Source: an uncultured Lachnospiraceae bacterium
GTDB lineage: Bacteria; Bacillota_A; Clostridia; Lachnospirales; Lachnospiraceae
Direction: 5' to 3'
DNA: 7,862 nucleotides
Assembly (NCBI GenBank): GCA_900555005.1
Contig: USJM01000074.1
Span: forward strand, 1-7,862
This document shows positions 1 through 5,698 of the stretch, one piece after another; position 1 is the first letter of the stretch; each line of letters starts with the position of its first letter. Made by a program: the position numbers and the translations under genes. The notes under the pieces are model-generated. The model searched no databases. It worked only from the letters and a program-made list of their open reading frames with translations, and was not told where the DNA came from.

Positions 1-2
1 GT

Positions 3-62
3 AAGTATGATTATGAGATCAAGCTGGTATATGAGATCAGTTTGCAGATTTACAGAAATTAA
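3..62 (+). CDS. Possible C-terminal end of an upstream gene (partial)
   Basis: A frame open from the left edge ends at a TAA at 60-62 and encodes 19 residues ending LVYEISLQIYRN. It stops ten bases before the ribosome binding site of the recombinase gene, where the tail of a preceding gene in the same direction would be expected. Clostridial mobile elements often carry several serine recombinase genes in tandem, so this may be the end of another one, but the fragment is too short to assign. A chance open frame at the edge is equally possible. Confidence 0.25.
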   Translation, partial: KYDYEIKLVYEISLQIYRN

Positions 63-87
63 AGAAAGAGAAGGAGGCACAGTCAAG

Positions 88-830
88 ATGACAGATCATA
101 GAAAAACAGCTGTTTACATCCGTTTATCCGCAGAAGATGACAATGTAGATGGCAGAGCCAAAAAAGAGAGCGACAGTGTAACTTCTCAGAGAATTCTGTT
201 AAAATCATTTGTAATTGATGAGCTGGGTGTAGCTGAGGCAGATATCCTGGAATATGTGGATGACGGTGTCAGCGGTACTCATTTTAAACGGCAGGGATTT
301 CAACAGCTGCAGGATGACATGAAAAGCGGAGAAATCGGCTGTGTAGTTGTAAAAGACTTTTCTAGATTTGGAAGAGACTATCTGGAGGTTGGATTTTATA
401 TTGAATATATTTTCCCGCTTCTACAGATACGATTTATTTCGATTAATGACAGCTATGACAGTGCAGCAAGCAGCGGAATGACTGGTGGAATGAATGTAGC
501 ATTGCAGAATCTGGTATACAATATGTATAGCCTAGATTGCCCAAGAAAATTTCATCAGCATTGCAGACAAGAACGAGAAATGGTACACGCCTTCCGGTAA
601 ATGCCAGATATGGCTATAAAAAAGGAAAAGATGGAAGGCTGGAAGTTGATCCGGAGGCTGCAAAAGTCGTGAAAATGATTTTTCAGATGGCAGCAGAGGG
701 AACAAGTTTTGCAGATATTACAAGGGAATTGAACAGACAGGCGATTGCTGCTTGTGATGAGCAAGTAGCGAAGCGGATTGCGAATGTCCGCTTTACAAGC
801 TTGAAGAAAAAAGAAATGCACAGTTCTTAG
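88..830 (+). pseudogene. Large serine recombinase, frameshifted and truncated
   Basis: This is the remnant of a site-specific large serine recombinase (resolvase N-terminal domain followed by a Recombinase domain), the enzyme class that excises and integrates clostridial transposons and prophages. ATG 88 is preferred over upstream starts because AAGGAGG lies at 71-77. The N-terminal domain shows VYIRLS (Ser14 is the expected nucleophile), DDGVSG, and VKDFSRFGRDYLE, all typical of the family. The frame breaks at about 535-540, just after QNLVYNMYS. Sequence continues as KKISSALQTRTRNG one frame over, so one T was probably lost from a GATTTG-like stretch. Recognisable homology (ARYGYKKGKDG through LNRQAIAACDEQ) ends near 764, followed by unrelated residues to a stop at 828-830. 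Family members usually exceed 450 residues, so the coiled-coil and zinc-ribbon half is missing. The gene cannot make an active recombinase. Confidence 0.9.
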
Positions 831-852
831 CTTATCGTGAACTGTGCATTTC
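804..852 (-). terminator. Rho-independent terminator of the cupin gene
   Basis: Two perfect 14-base complementary arms (813-826 and 839-852; GAAATGCACAGTTC against GAACTGTGCATTTC) enclose a 12-base loop. Read on the minus strand, the stem is followed at once by TTTTTTCTT (812-804), the classical U-tract. The plus strand has no T-run directly after the stem, so orientation is clear. It lies 19 bases beyond the cupin stop codon and overlaps the tail of the broken recombinase frame. Confidence 0.9.
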
Positions 853-871
853 TGTATATAAATACTTTTAA

Positions 872-1225
872 TTAGCCGATTACGGCATCCTCTGCTGTAA
901 AATGTTCCAGAGAATTTTCTTTTACCTGAATGCAGATATAAGTAATTCCGGAAATATCGGATGCAAAAAACTGACGCTTTGCAGCAGGTGCGATTTTTAG
1001 CCAGTCTCCAGTTGAAAGGCTAATTTCTTCTCCATCAATTATGGCTTTGCCGTTACCTGAAAGAATTCCATAGATTTCTTCATTTTCTTTATGAGAATGA
1101 ACAAATGGGACATTTGCTCCTGCAGGTAGTTCGTTTAAACTGATTTCTGCACCTGTTAAAGACAACTTTTCATGCAGCTCAATTCGGTTTTCCTTTCCAA
1201 TAGTTGTTTTTGTGTAATTTGCCAT
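872..1225 (-). CDS. Small cupin-domain protein (117 aa)
   Basis: This is a single-domain cupin, a small beta-barrel that usually binds a metal or small ligand; its substrate is unknown. The first cupin motif is clear: PFVHSHKENEEIYGILSGNG at residues 40-59, with His43, His45 and Glu49 or Glu50 as likely metal ligands. The second motif, GDWLKIAPAAKRQFF (73-87), has Arg/Gln where the usual histidine would be, so metal binding may be incomplete. The frame is open for 86 further codons upstream, but ATG 1225 has GGAGG seven bases before it and starts the cupin-like sequence; a longer form would overlap the divergent HxlR gene. There is no signal peptide, so it is probably cytoplasmic. It faces the HxlR regulator across 142 bases, the usual layout for a gene controlled by that regulator. 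It ends at the terminator at 804-852. Confidence 0.85.
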   Translation of the reverse strand: MANYTKTTIGKENRIELHEKLSLTGAEISLNELPAGANVPFVHSHKENEEIYGILSGNGKAIIDGEEISLSTGDWLKIAPAAKRQFFASDISGITYICIQVKENSLEHFTAEDAVIG

Positions 1226-1271
1226 AATAATACCTCCATAGTTAATTTGTAGTTTCTGGTTGCTTGGTATT

Positions 1272-1300
1272 AGTATAGTGTGAGACACATACAAAAACAA
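1272..1300 (-). promoter_or_regulatory. Promoter of the cupin gene
   Basis: On the minus strand a -35-like TTGTTT (1300-1295) and a -10 TATACT (1277-1272) are separated by exactly 17 bases. Transcription would begin near 1265, giving a leader of about 40 bases before the cupin ATG. The -10 is good (5 of 6 to consensus) and the -35 is weak (3 of 6). Confidence 0.55.
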
Positions 1301-1324
1301 GTACGCACCTTTTTGTAACTGTAC
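1301..1324. promoter_or_regulatory. Candidate HxlR operator (two GTAC elements)
   Basis: Self-complementary GTAC occurs at 1301-1304 and 1321-1324, exactly 20 bases apart, that is, two helical turns on the same face. The intervening DNA is T-rich. One element abuts the cupin -35 and the other overlaps the HxlR -35, so a dimeric winged-helix repressor bound here could block both promoters. The pattern is visible; its use as operator is inferred from the position and from the common habit of HxlR proteins of binding divergent control regions. Confidence 0.4.
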
Positions 1325-1348
1325 ACTCAAAAATGAATGTGTTACAAT
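1320..1348 (+). promoter_or_regulatory. Promoter of the HxlR gene
   Basis: A TACAAT -10 (1343-1348, 5 of 6 to consensus) lies 17 bases after TGTACA (1320-1325, 4 of 6 to the -35 consensus). Transcription would start near 1355, almost on top of the GGAGG ribosome binding site at 1355-1359, so the message would be nearly leaderless. If a different start is used, the -10 could still be right. Confidence 0.5.
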
Positions 1349-1367
1349 AGACTCGGAGGTGAGAATT

Positions 1368-1700
1368 ATGCGAGCAAAAGAAGAATTACCGGAATGCCCA
1401 GTTGCAACAGCAGTATCTCTTATCGGAGGAAAATGGAAACTGCTGATTTTGCGTAACTTGAAAGAGCGTCCATGGAGATTCAATGAGCTACAACGAAGTA
1501 TAGATGGTATTTCACAAAAGGTTTTGACAGATAGTTTAAGACAAATGATGAGTGATGGACTGGCATATCGCCACGATTACCATGAGCAGCCACCGAGAGT
1601 TGAATACGGCTTAACGGAACTCGGAACAAAAATGCTTCCAATTGTTAATTCACTTGCTGACTTTGGTAACTACTATAAATCACTTATTGAACAGAATTAA
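1368..1700 (+). CDS. HxlR-family winged-helix transcriptional regulator (110 aa)
   Basis: This is a DNA-binding regulator of the HxlR/MarR-like group, whose members bind as dimers and often sense redox state, electrophiles or aldehydes. Family hallmarks run through the protein: CPVATAVSLIGGKWKLLILRNL (the conserved N-terminal Cys10 and the GGKW turn), RFNELQRSIDGISQKVLTDSL (recognition helix region, about 37-57), then the wing and a C-terminal dimerisation helix. Length is normal. ATG 1368 is chosen because GGAGG lies eight bases before it; a GTG at 1359 would overlap that site. It is divergent from the cupin gene and lies 55 bases upstream of the LOG-type gene with no terminator between them, suggesting a two-gene transcript. 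Cys10 resembles the reactive cysteine of YodB-type members, so a thiol-based switch is plausible but not shown. Confidence 0.9.
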   Translation: MRAKEELPECPVATAVSLIGGKWKLLILRNLKERPWRFNELQRSIDGISQKVLTDSLRQMMSDGLAYRHDYHEQPPRVEYGLTELGTKMLPIVNSLADFGNYYKSLIEQN

Positions 1701-1755
1701 GTACGTTAGTATTTGAAAAGCTCGAACAATCGGAAGTTGTAGGAGAAAATTTTTA

Positions 1756-2292
1756 ATGAATATAACAGTTTATCTTGGGGCAAACGAAGGAAATGACCCA
1801 TGCTTACGAAAAGCAGTTGAGGAATTGGGAGCATGGATTGGAAACAGTGGAAATGCACTTGTTTACGGTGGTTCTAAAGGTGGTTTAATGGGAGCATTGG
1901 CAGACAGTGTATTGAAGGCAGGCGGTGATGTTACGGGTGTTGAGCCGAATTTTTTTATTGAAAATGAGTTTCAACATGATGGACTGACAAAACTGATTGT
2001 GACTAAGGATATGTCTGAGAGAAAAAACAAAATGATTGAGTTAGGAGAAGCCTTTATTGCCTTCCCGGGCGGCACGGGAACATTGGAGGAAATTGCAGAG
2101 GTAATGTCGAAGGTGTCTTTGAAACATCTGGAGGCACCCTGCATTCTCTACAACCTGAGCGGTTACTACGATGATTTGAAAGCACTTCTAAATCATATGA
2201 TTGAAAAAGGATTATCTTCTAACGAGCGACAGGAGGGAATCTTTTTTGTTGAAAATCTGGATGATATAAAGCGAATCTTGAGACGGGCATAA
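1756..2292 (+). CDS. LOG-family / TIGR00730 Rossmann-fold protein (178 aa)
   Basis: This cytoplasmic protein belongs to the lysine-decarboxylase-like LOG family. Characterised members are nucleoside 5'-monophosphate phosphoribohydrolases, including cytokinin-activating enzymes, which release a free base from its ribotide. Visible signatures are the N-terminal strand ITVYLGANEG (3-12), YGGSKGGLMGALAD (37-50) of the nucleotide-binding loop, MSERKNKM (86-93), and the diagnostic PGGTGTLEE (104-112), whose glutamate and adjacent residues form the active site. Length is usual for the family. AGGAGA at 1741-1746 supports the ATG. It follows the HxlR gene by 55 bases and is probably read from the same promoter. 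The true substrate in bacteria of this type is generally unknown; purine or AMP-like ribotides are the conservative guess. Confidence 0.88.
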   Translation: MNITVYLGANEGNDPCLRKAVEELGAWIGNSGNALVYGGSKGGLMGALADSVLKAGGDVTGVEPNFFIENEFQHDGLTKLIVTKDMSERKNKMIELGEAFIAFPGGTGTLEEIAEVMSKVSLKHLEAPCILYNLSGYYDDLKALLNHMIEKGLSSNERQEGIFFVENLDDIKRILRRA

Positions 2293-2379
2293 CTTATATT
2301 TGCACAGTAAAATCTATCTTTATCATGAAAGGACTTCATCTGATTCATATGCAGGAGAAAGCTCTCGGCTTTTCCTTTG

Positions 2380-2472
2380 ATGAGGAAATTTGAACTTTGG
2401 AGTGAAGCGATGATGAAAAAGATCGTGGATTGGTGGCGGGAGAATGGTAAAATAAGGACATATTCCAATTAA
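2380..2472 (+). pseudogene. Short relic frame, possible C-terminal fragment
   Basis: The 217-base gap between the LOG-type gene and the DUF1304 gene contains one protein-like stretch. From ATG 2380, 30 residues (including FELWSEAMMKKIVDWWREN) end at TAA 2470-2472. The frame stays open upstream only to about 2344, and no good ribosome binding site precedes the ATG. The amphipathic, tryptophan-rich helix resembles the tail of a larger protein rather than random sequence, but I do not recognise the family. It may be the end of a deleted gene, in keeping with the nearby recombinase decay, or a chance frame. Confidence 0.25.
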
Positions 2473-2509
2473 AAATCGAATCATCAGAAGTATGGAGGGA
2501 TTACAAATT

Positions 2510-2860
2510 ATGAATGTGATCACAAAGGTATTGTCAGTTCTTGTAGCACTGGAATTTCTGTACATCTTTTATCTGGAGACGCTGGCGACGACTTCCGAAA
2601 AGACGTCCAGCGTGTTCGGCATGACGACCGAGGAGCTCAGCCAGAAGAATGTGAAGGTTCTGTTCAAAAACCAGGGCGTCTATAATGGCCTGCTCTCCGT
2701 GCTGATTCTGCTAGCTGTATTCGCATTTGCCAGCAAGGCAGCCGTCGTCATTCTGATGGCATACATTGTCGCGGTTGCCCTGTACGGGAGTCTGACCAGC
2801 AATCCGAAGATTATCCTGATGCAGGGCGGGCTGGCCATGCTGATCTCCTGCATCTTCTGA
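2510..2860 (+). CDS. DUF1304 family membrane protein (116 aa)
   Basis: This is a small integral membrane protein matching the DUF1304 family, whose function is unknown. Four hydrophobic segments are visible at roughly residues 4-26, 57-74, 76-94 and 100-116. Family-like features are the early LVALEFLYIFYLE (11-23), NQGVYNG (54-60) entering the second helix, YGS after the third helix, and QGG (105-107) in the last helix. ATG 2510 is chosen over ATG 2492 because GGAGGG at 2494-2499 is the ribosome binding site for it and would be coding if the earlier start were used. Codon and base composition change sharply within the first 25 or so codons, from the AT-rich style of the left side to the GC-rich style of the right. 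The gene is intact and converges on the glucosidase operon. Confidence 0.85.
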   Translation: MNVITKVLSVLVALEFLYIFYLETLATTSEKTSSVFGMTTEELSQKNVKVLFKNQGVYNGLLSVLILLAVFAFASKAAVVILMAYIVAVALYGSLTSNPKIILMQGGLAMLISCIF

Positions 2861-2866
2861 GCGGTA

Positions 2867-2903
2867 CTGTATACAGGTTCTGTAATCCCCCGTGGGGATT
2901 ACA
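2867..2903. repeat. Palindrome followed by perfect hairpin downstream of DUF1304
   Basis: A perfect 10-base palindrome CTGTATACAG (2867-2876) starts six bases after the DUF1304 stop. Four bases later come perfect 10-base arms TGTAATCCCC (2881-2890) and GGGGATTACA (2894-2903) with a CGT loop. Neither strand has a T-run after the hairpin, so it is not a standard terminator. It could slow transcription or protect the 3' end of the DUF1304 message, or it may be the scar or end of a mobile repeat. Confidence 0.6.
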
Positions 2904-2948
2904 CCCCGTGTGGAATAACAGTAAAAAGTATCAGCACCGAAAAACAGA

Positions 2949-3023
2949 GAAAAATAAAGAAAATAAAGAAATAAAGAAAAATAAGGGGGCTGTCGCACTA
3001 ATTGCCTAAGTGCGGCAGCCCCC
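2949..3023 (-). terminator. Strong rho-independent terminator of the glucosidase operon
   Basis: Fifteen-base arms (2985-2999, GGGGGCTGTCGCACT; 3009-3023, AGTGCGGCAGCCCCC) pair with a single wobble position around a nine-base loop. On the minus strand the stem is followed by a long T-rich run (complement of 2949-2984, a repeated AAATAAAG-type tract). The stem begins 17 bases after the stop codon of the last operon gene. The plus strand lacks a T-run after the stem, so DUF1304 transcripts may form the hairpin without efficient release. Confidence 0.92.
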
Positions 3024-3039
3024 TGAGCGGAATCATACC

Positions 3040-4713
3040 TTACAGCTCCGCCACAATCACCTGATAGCCGTCCAGCGTGACGTTTTCACTGTCCAGCTTC
3101 AGATCATGCAGGTTGTTCAGCAGGATCTTTTTCGGGACGGACGGCAGCGGAAGAGTCTGCGGCTCCTTCTGGAAGTTGCCCATGACCAGGATGGACTGGC
3201 TCTCGCTCTGGCGCAGGTATGCCATTACATTGTGGCGGTCCTCCAGATAGGGCACCAGTTTGCCGTATGTCAAGGTTTCCTGGTAGTCCGGATTCTTGCG
3301 CAGTCTTGTCAGCTGGCGGTAGAAATTGAAGACGGAATCCGGGTCATCCTTCTGATCCGCCAGGTTGATCTCTGTATAGTTGGGGTTGACTCTCAGCCAT
3401 GGCTTCCCGGTGGTGAAGCCGGCGTTCTCTGATCCGTCCCACTGGAACGGCGTCCTTGCGTTGTCGCGGCTGCTTTTTTCAACAGCACGCAGAGCCTCCT
3501 TCTCGGAGAGACCGGCAGCGCGCGCTACCCTGTAGCTGTCAATTGTGGAGATATCATCGACCTCGTCGATGCTGTCGAAGCTGATATTCTCCATGCCGAT
3601 TTCCTGCCCCTGATAGATCCAGGGAAGTCCCTTGAGGAGAAAATAGAGCGCCGCCAGCATTTTTTTGGAGGTCGGGGTTACATCTCCCTCCGGGATATAG
3701 CGGGAGACCCCTCTGGATTCGTCATGGTTCTCGATGATGTTGGAGATCATGCCGATGTCACCGATCTGCCGCTGTGTCTGGAAGACGCAGCGTTTGTAGT
3801 CATCAGGAGTGATGCCGCTGTCCGCATAGCTGCCGAGGGGACTCCGCCCGAAGACGGTCTCCGAGAAGTCAAACATCGAGGAAAAATAGCCGTTGTCCCC
3901 GATGAATTCCGGAATTTCCTCCGGCTTCTCGTCGAAGACCTCGCCAACCGAGAACGAATTGTGAGGCTTGAAGGTCCGGTCTCTCATTTCACCAAGAAAG
4001 GCGCCGATGCCGGTCTGCTCTTTGAGCATGCTGGCAGTGTTGGAGAGGCCGTCGCTCCGGTCTGCCGGGTAGTCCTTGAAGGGAAGCACCTTCTTGATGT
4101 TGATGATCGCGTCGATCCTGAAACCGGCCAGCCCTTTGTCAAGCCACCAGTTCATCATCTTGTAGACTTCCTCCCGCAGTTCGGGATTCTCCCAGTTCAG
4201 ATCCGGCTGTTTTTTGTGGAAGGTATGAAGGTAGTAAAGATCATCATGTCCGGGAAGCTTGTCCCAGACCGGCCCGCCGAAGCAGGAGCGCCAGTTACAG
4301 GGAAGCGAGCCGTCCGGCCGTCTTTTCTCGATGTAGAAGAACTTCCCGTAGCACCCGTCCGGATCCGCACAGGCTTTTTTAAACCATTCATGCTCATCGG
4401 AGCAATGGTTGACCACCAGGTCCATGAGAATGCCGATATCCCGCTTTTTCGCCTCAGCGATGAGCGTTTCCATGTCCGCCATCGTACCGAAGCGGGGATC
4501 GATGTTGTAGTAATCGGCGATGTCATAGCCCTGATCCGCGAGCGGAGAGACATAGCAGGGGGACAGCCAGATGATATCAACCCCCAGATCCTTCAGATAA
4601 TCCAGCTTGCTGATGATTCCCTTCAGATCGCCGACCCCGTCCCCGTTGCTGTCGCAGAAACTCTTCGGGTATACCTGGTAGGCAACCTTTCCATGCCACC
4701 ATTTTCGCTTCAT
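3040..4713 (-). CDS. GH13 alpha-glucosidase, third gene of operon (557 aa)
   Basis: This is a cytoplasmic glycoside hydrolase family 13 exo-glucosidase that should release glucose from the non-reducing end of alpha-glucosides. Conserved regions appear in order: the calcium-type loop DSNGDGVGD (21-29), DLVVNH (98-103), QPDLNWENP (169-177, marker of the oligo-1,6-glucosidase subfamily), GFRIDA (197-202; Asp201 nucleophile), SVGEVF (255-260; Glu258 acid/base) and IENHDE (327-332; Asp331). A C-terminal beta-sandwich domain follows. The residue after the nucleophile is Ala, not the Val of classical isomaltases, which favours alpha-1,4 activity by analogy. ATG 4713 is supported by AGGAGG eight bases upstream; the longer open frame would run deep into the AraC gene. 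The gap to that gene is 16 bases, so they are co-transcribed. There is no signal peptide. Exact substrate is uncertain: maltose, malto-oligosaccharides or sucrose-like sugars. Confidence 0.92.
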   Translation of the reverse strand: MKRKWWHGKVAYQVYPKSFCDSNGDGVGDLKGIISKLDYLKDLGVDIIWLSPCYVSPLADQGYDIADYYNIDPRFGTMADMETLIAEAKKRDIGILMDLVVNHCSDEHEWFKKACADPDGCYGKFFYIEKRRPDGSLPCNWRSCFGGPVWDKLPGHDDLYYLHTFHKKQPDLNWENPELREEVYKMMNWWLDKGLAGFRIDAIINIKKVLPFKDYPADRSDGLSNTASMLKEQTGIGAFLGEMRDRTFKPHNSFSVGEVFDEKPEEIPEFIGDNGYFSSMFDFSETVFGRSPLGSYADSGITPDDYKRCVFQTQRQIGDIGMISNIIENHDESRGVSRYIPEGDVTPTSKKMLAALYFLLKGLPWIYQGQEIGMENISFDSIDEVDDISTIDSYRVARAAGLSEKEALRAVEKSSRDNARTPFQWDGSENAGFTTGKPWLRVNPNYTEINLADQKDDPDSVFNFYRQLTRLRKNPDYQETLTYGKLVPYLEDRHNVMAYLRQSESQSILVMGNFQKEPQTLPLPSVPKKILLNNLHDLKLDSENVTLDGYQVIVAEL

Positions 4714-4729
4714 AATCAAATCCTCCTGG

Positions 4730-5668
4730 TCAGAATGAAGCGGGATGCACCCGCTGCTGATTCCGGTACCGCTTCGGCGTGGTACCGGTAAACTTTCGAA
4801 ACGCTGCAATGAAATGTCCGGGGCTGCAGAAGCCGCAGTCCTCGGCGATCTGCGCAACCGGAAGCTCGCTGTTCTGCAAAAGCAGGGAGGCCTGACGGAT
4901 GCGCGTCTCATTGATGTATGTCAGGGGTGTCTTTCCCATCGCCATCCGGAAGAAGCGGCAGAAGTACTGCTCGTTCATGTTCATGAGCTGCGCCAGATCC
5001 GACAGATAGATTTTCTCCGGGAAATGATCGCGGATATAGCCCAGAACCTTTTTGAGGGCCTCCAGGCGCGGATCCTCCCGGCCGGCCGGCTCACCTAAAA
5101 GCCCGGTTTCGCTGAGCGTGGCCAGGATGTTCATCAGAGCGGCTTTCACGCGCAGCTGCGAGGCGGCGTCCTCCAGCATGTGCTGGTCGCCCTGGATCCT
5201 CGACCGGGTGCCGAAGATGGCCTGACAGATCTGGTACTCATGACGGATCTGGCAGAAGGCAGGGGATGACTCGTCAATCATCAGCGGGAGGGCGAGCTGA
5301 CCGCGGCGAAGCGGATCGATCAGCTCCCGCTCCGCGGAATCAACGCCCGGTGACTCCAGAATGTACGGGGAGAAAAGCAGGGCTTCTTCCAGGTAGCCGT
5401 CCGCGCTGTAAATCGCGTGAAGCTTCCCGCTTCCGACAAAACAGAACGCCTCCTGATGGATATCGTATTCTTCCATCCCGATGCGGACACGGAAATGTCC
5501 ATGGATAAAGTGCAGAATCTCCACTGCGTCATGCCAGTGAACCTTTGTGATGAAAGGATGGGGGATCTCCGAGGCGGAGGCATCCGCCTTGTAAACCGTA
5601 CACGGAAACGTCACAGTTCCCTGGGTTCGGGTTTCCTTCAGAGAAGACGGCAGTGATTGTACACTCAT
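4730..5668 (-). CDS. AraC-family transcriptional regulator (312 aa)
   Basis: This is a sugar-responsive DNA-binding regulator. An N-terminal cupin-like sensor (about residues 20-100) shows the typical HWHDAVEILHFIHG (44-57) and a second hydrophobic strand set around HAIYSADGYLEE. The C-terminal HTH_18 domain (about 203-303) contains both helix-turn-helix units: LSDLAQLMNMNEQYFCRFF (222-240) and VAQIAEDCGFCSPGHFIAAF (271-290), followed by the family signature FRKFTGTTPKRYR. Length is typical. ATG 5668 has AAGGAGGG ten bases before it. It lies 30 bases after one GH13 gene and 16 bases before another, so all three form one transcript. The position implies that it controls this operon, probably as an activator bound upstream of 7436, with an alpha-glucoside or derivative as ligand; this is inference. 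Feedback is built in because it is made from the operon it would control. Confidence 0.93.
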   Translation of the reverse strand: MSVQSLPSSLKETRTQGTVTFPCTVYKADASASEIPHPFITKVHWHDAVEILHFIHGHFRVRIGMEEYDIHQEAFCFVGSGKLHAIYSADGYLEEALLFSPYILESPGVDSAERELIDPLRRGQLALPLMIDESSPAFCQIRHEYQICQAIFGTRSRIQGDQHMLEDAASQLRVKAALMNILATLSETGLLGEPAGREDPRLEALKKVLGYIRDHFPEKIYLSDLAQLMNMNEQYFCRFFRMAMGKTPLTYINETRIRQASLLLQNSELPVAQIAEDCGFCSPGHFIAAFRKFTGTTPKRYRNQQRVHPASF

Positions 5669-5698
5669 ATCAATCGCACCCTCCTTTCTGTCATCCGG

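Noticed and set aside
765..871. A second open frame over the terminator region (containing LYKLEEKRNAQFLAYRELC).
   Set aside because: It has no start codon and no recognised family, and it runs through the terminator stem. It is probably fortuitous or a trace of deleted sequence.
1226..1483. An 86-residue N-terminal extension of the cupin frame.
   Set aside because: It would overlap the divergent HxlR coding region and its promoter, and a strong ribosome binding site sits before the internal ATG at 1225.
2942..2984. Repeated AAATAAAG-type tract considered as a possible tandem repeat or CRISPR-like array.
   Set aside because: The units are irregular, only about 7-11 bases long and without spacers. 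It is explained as the U-rich tail of the minus-strand terminator.
3724..4791. A 355-codon open frame on the plus strand opposite the second glucosidase and the AraC tail.
   Set aside because: It is antisense to strongly supported GH13 coding sequence, lacks recognisable motifs, and is explained by the GC-rich codon pattern of the opposite strand.
4714..4911. A 66-residue N-terminal extension of the second glucosidase.
   Set aside because: It overlaps the conserved helix-turn-helix end of the AraC gene, and its composition is unlike GH13. AGGAGG before ATG 4713 decides the start.
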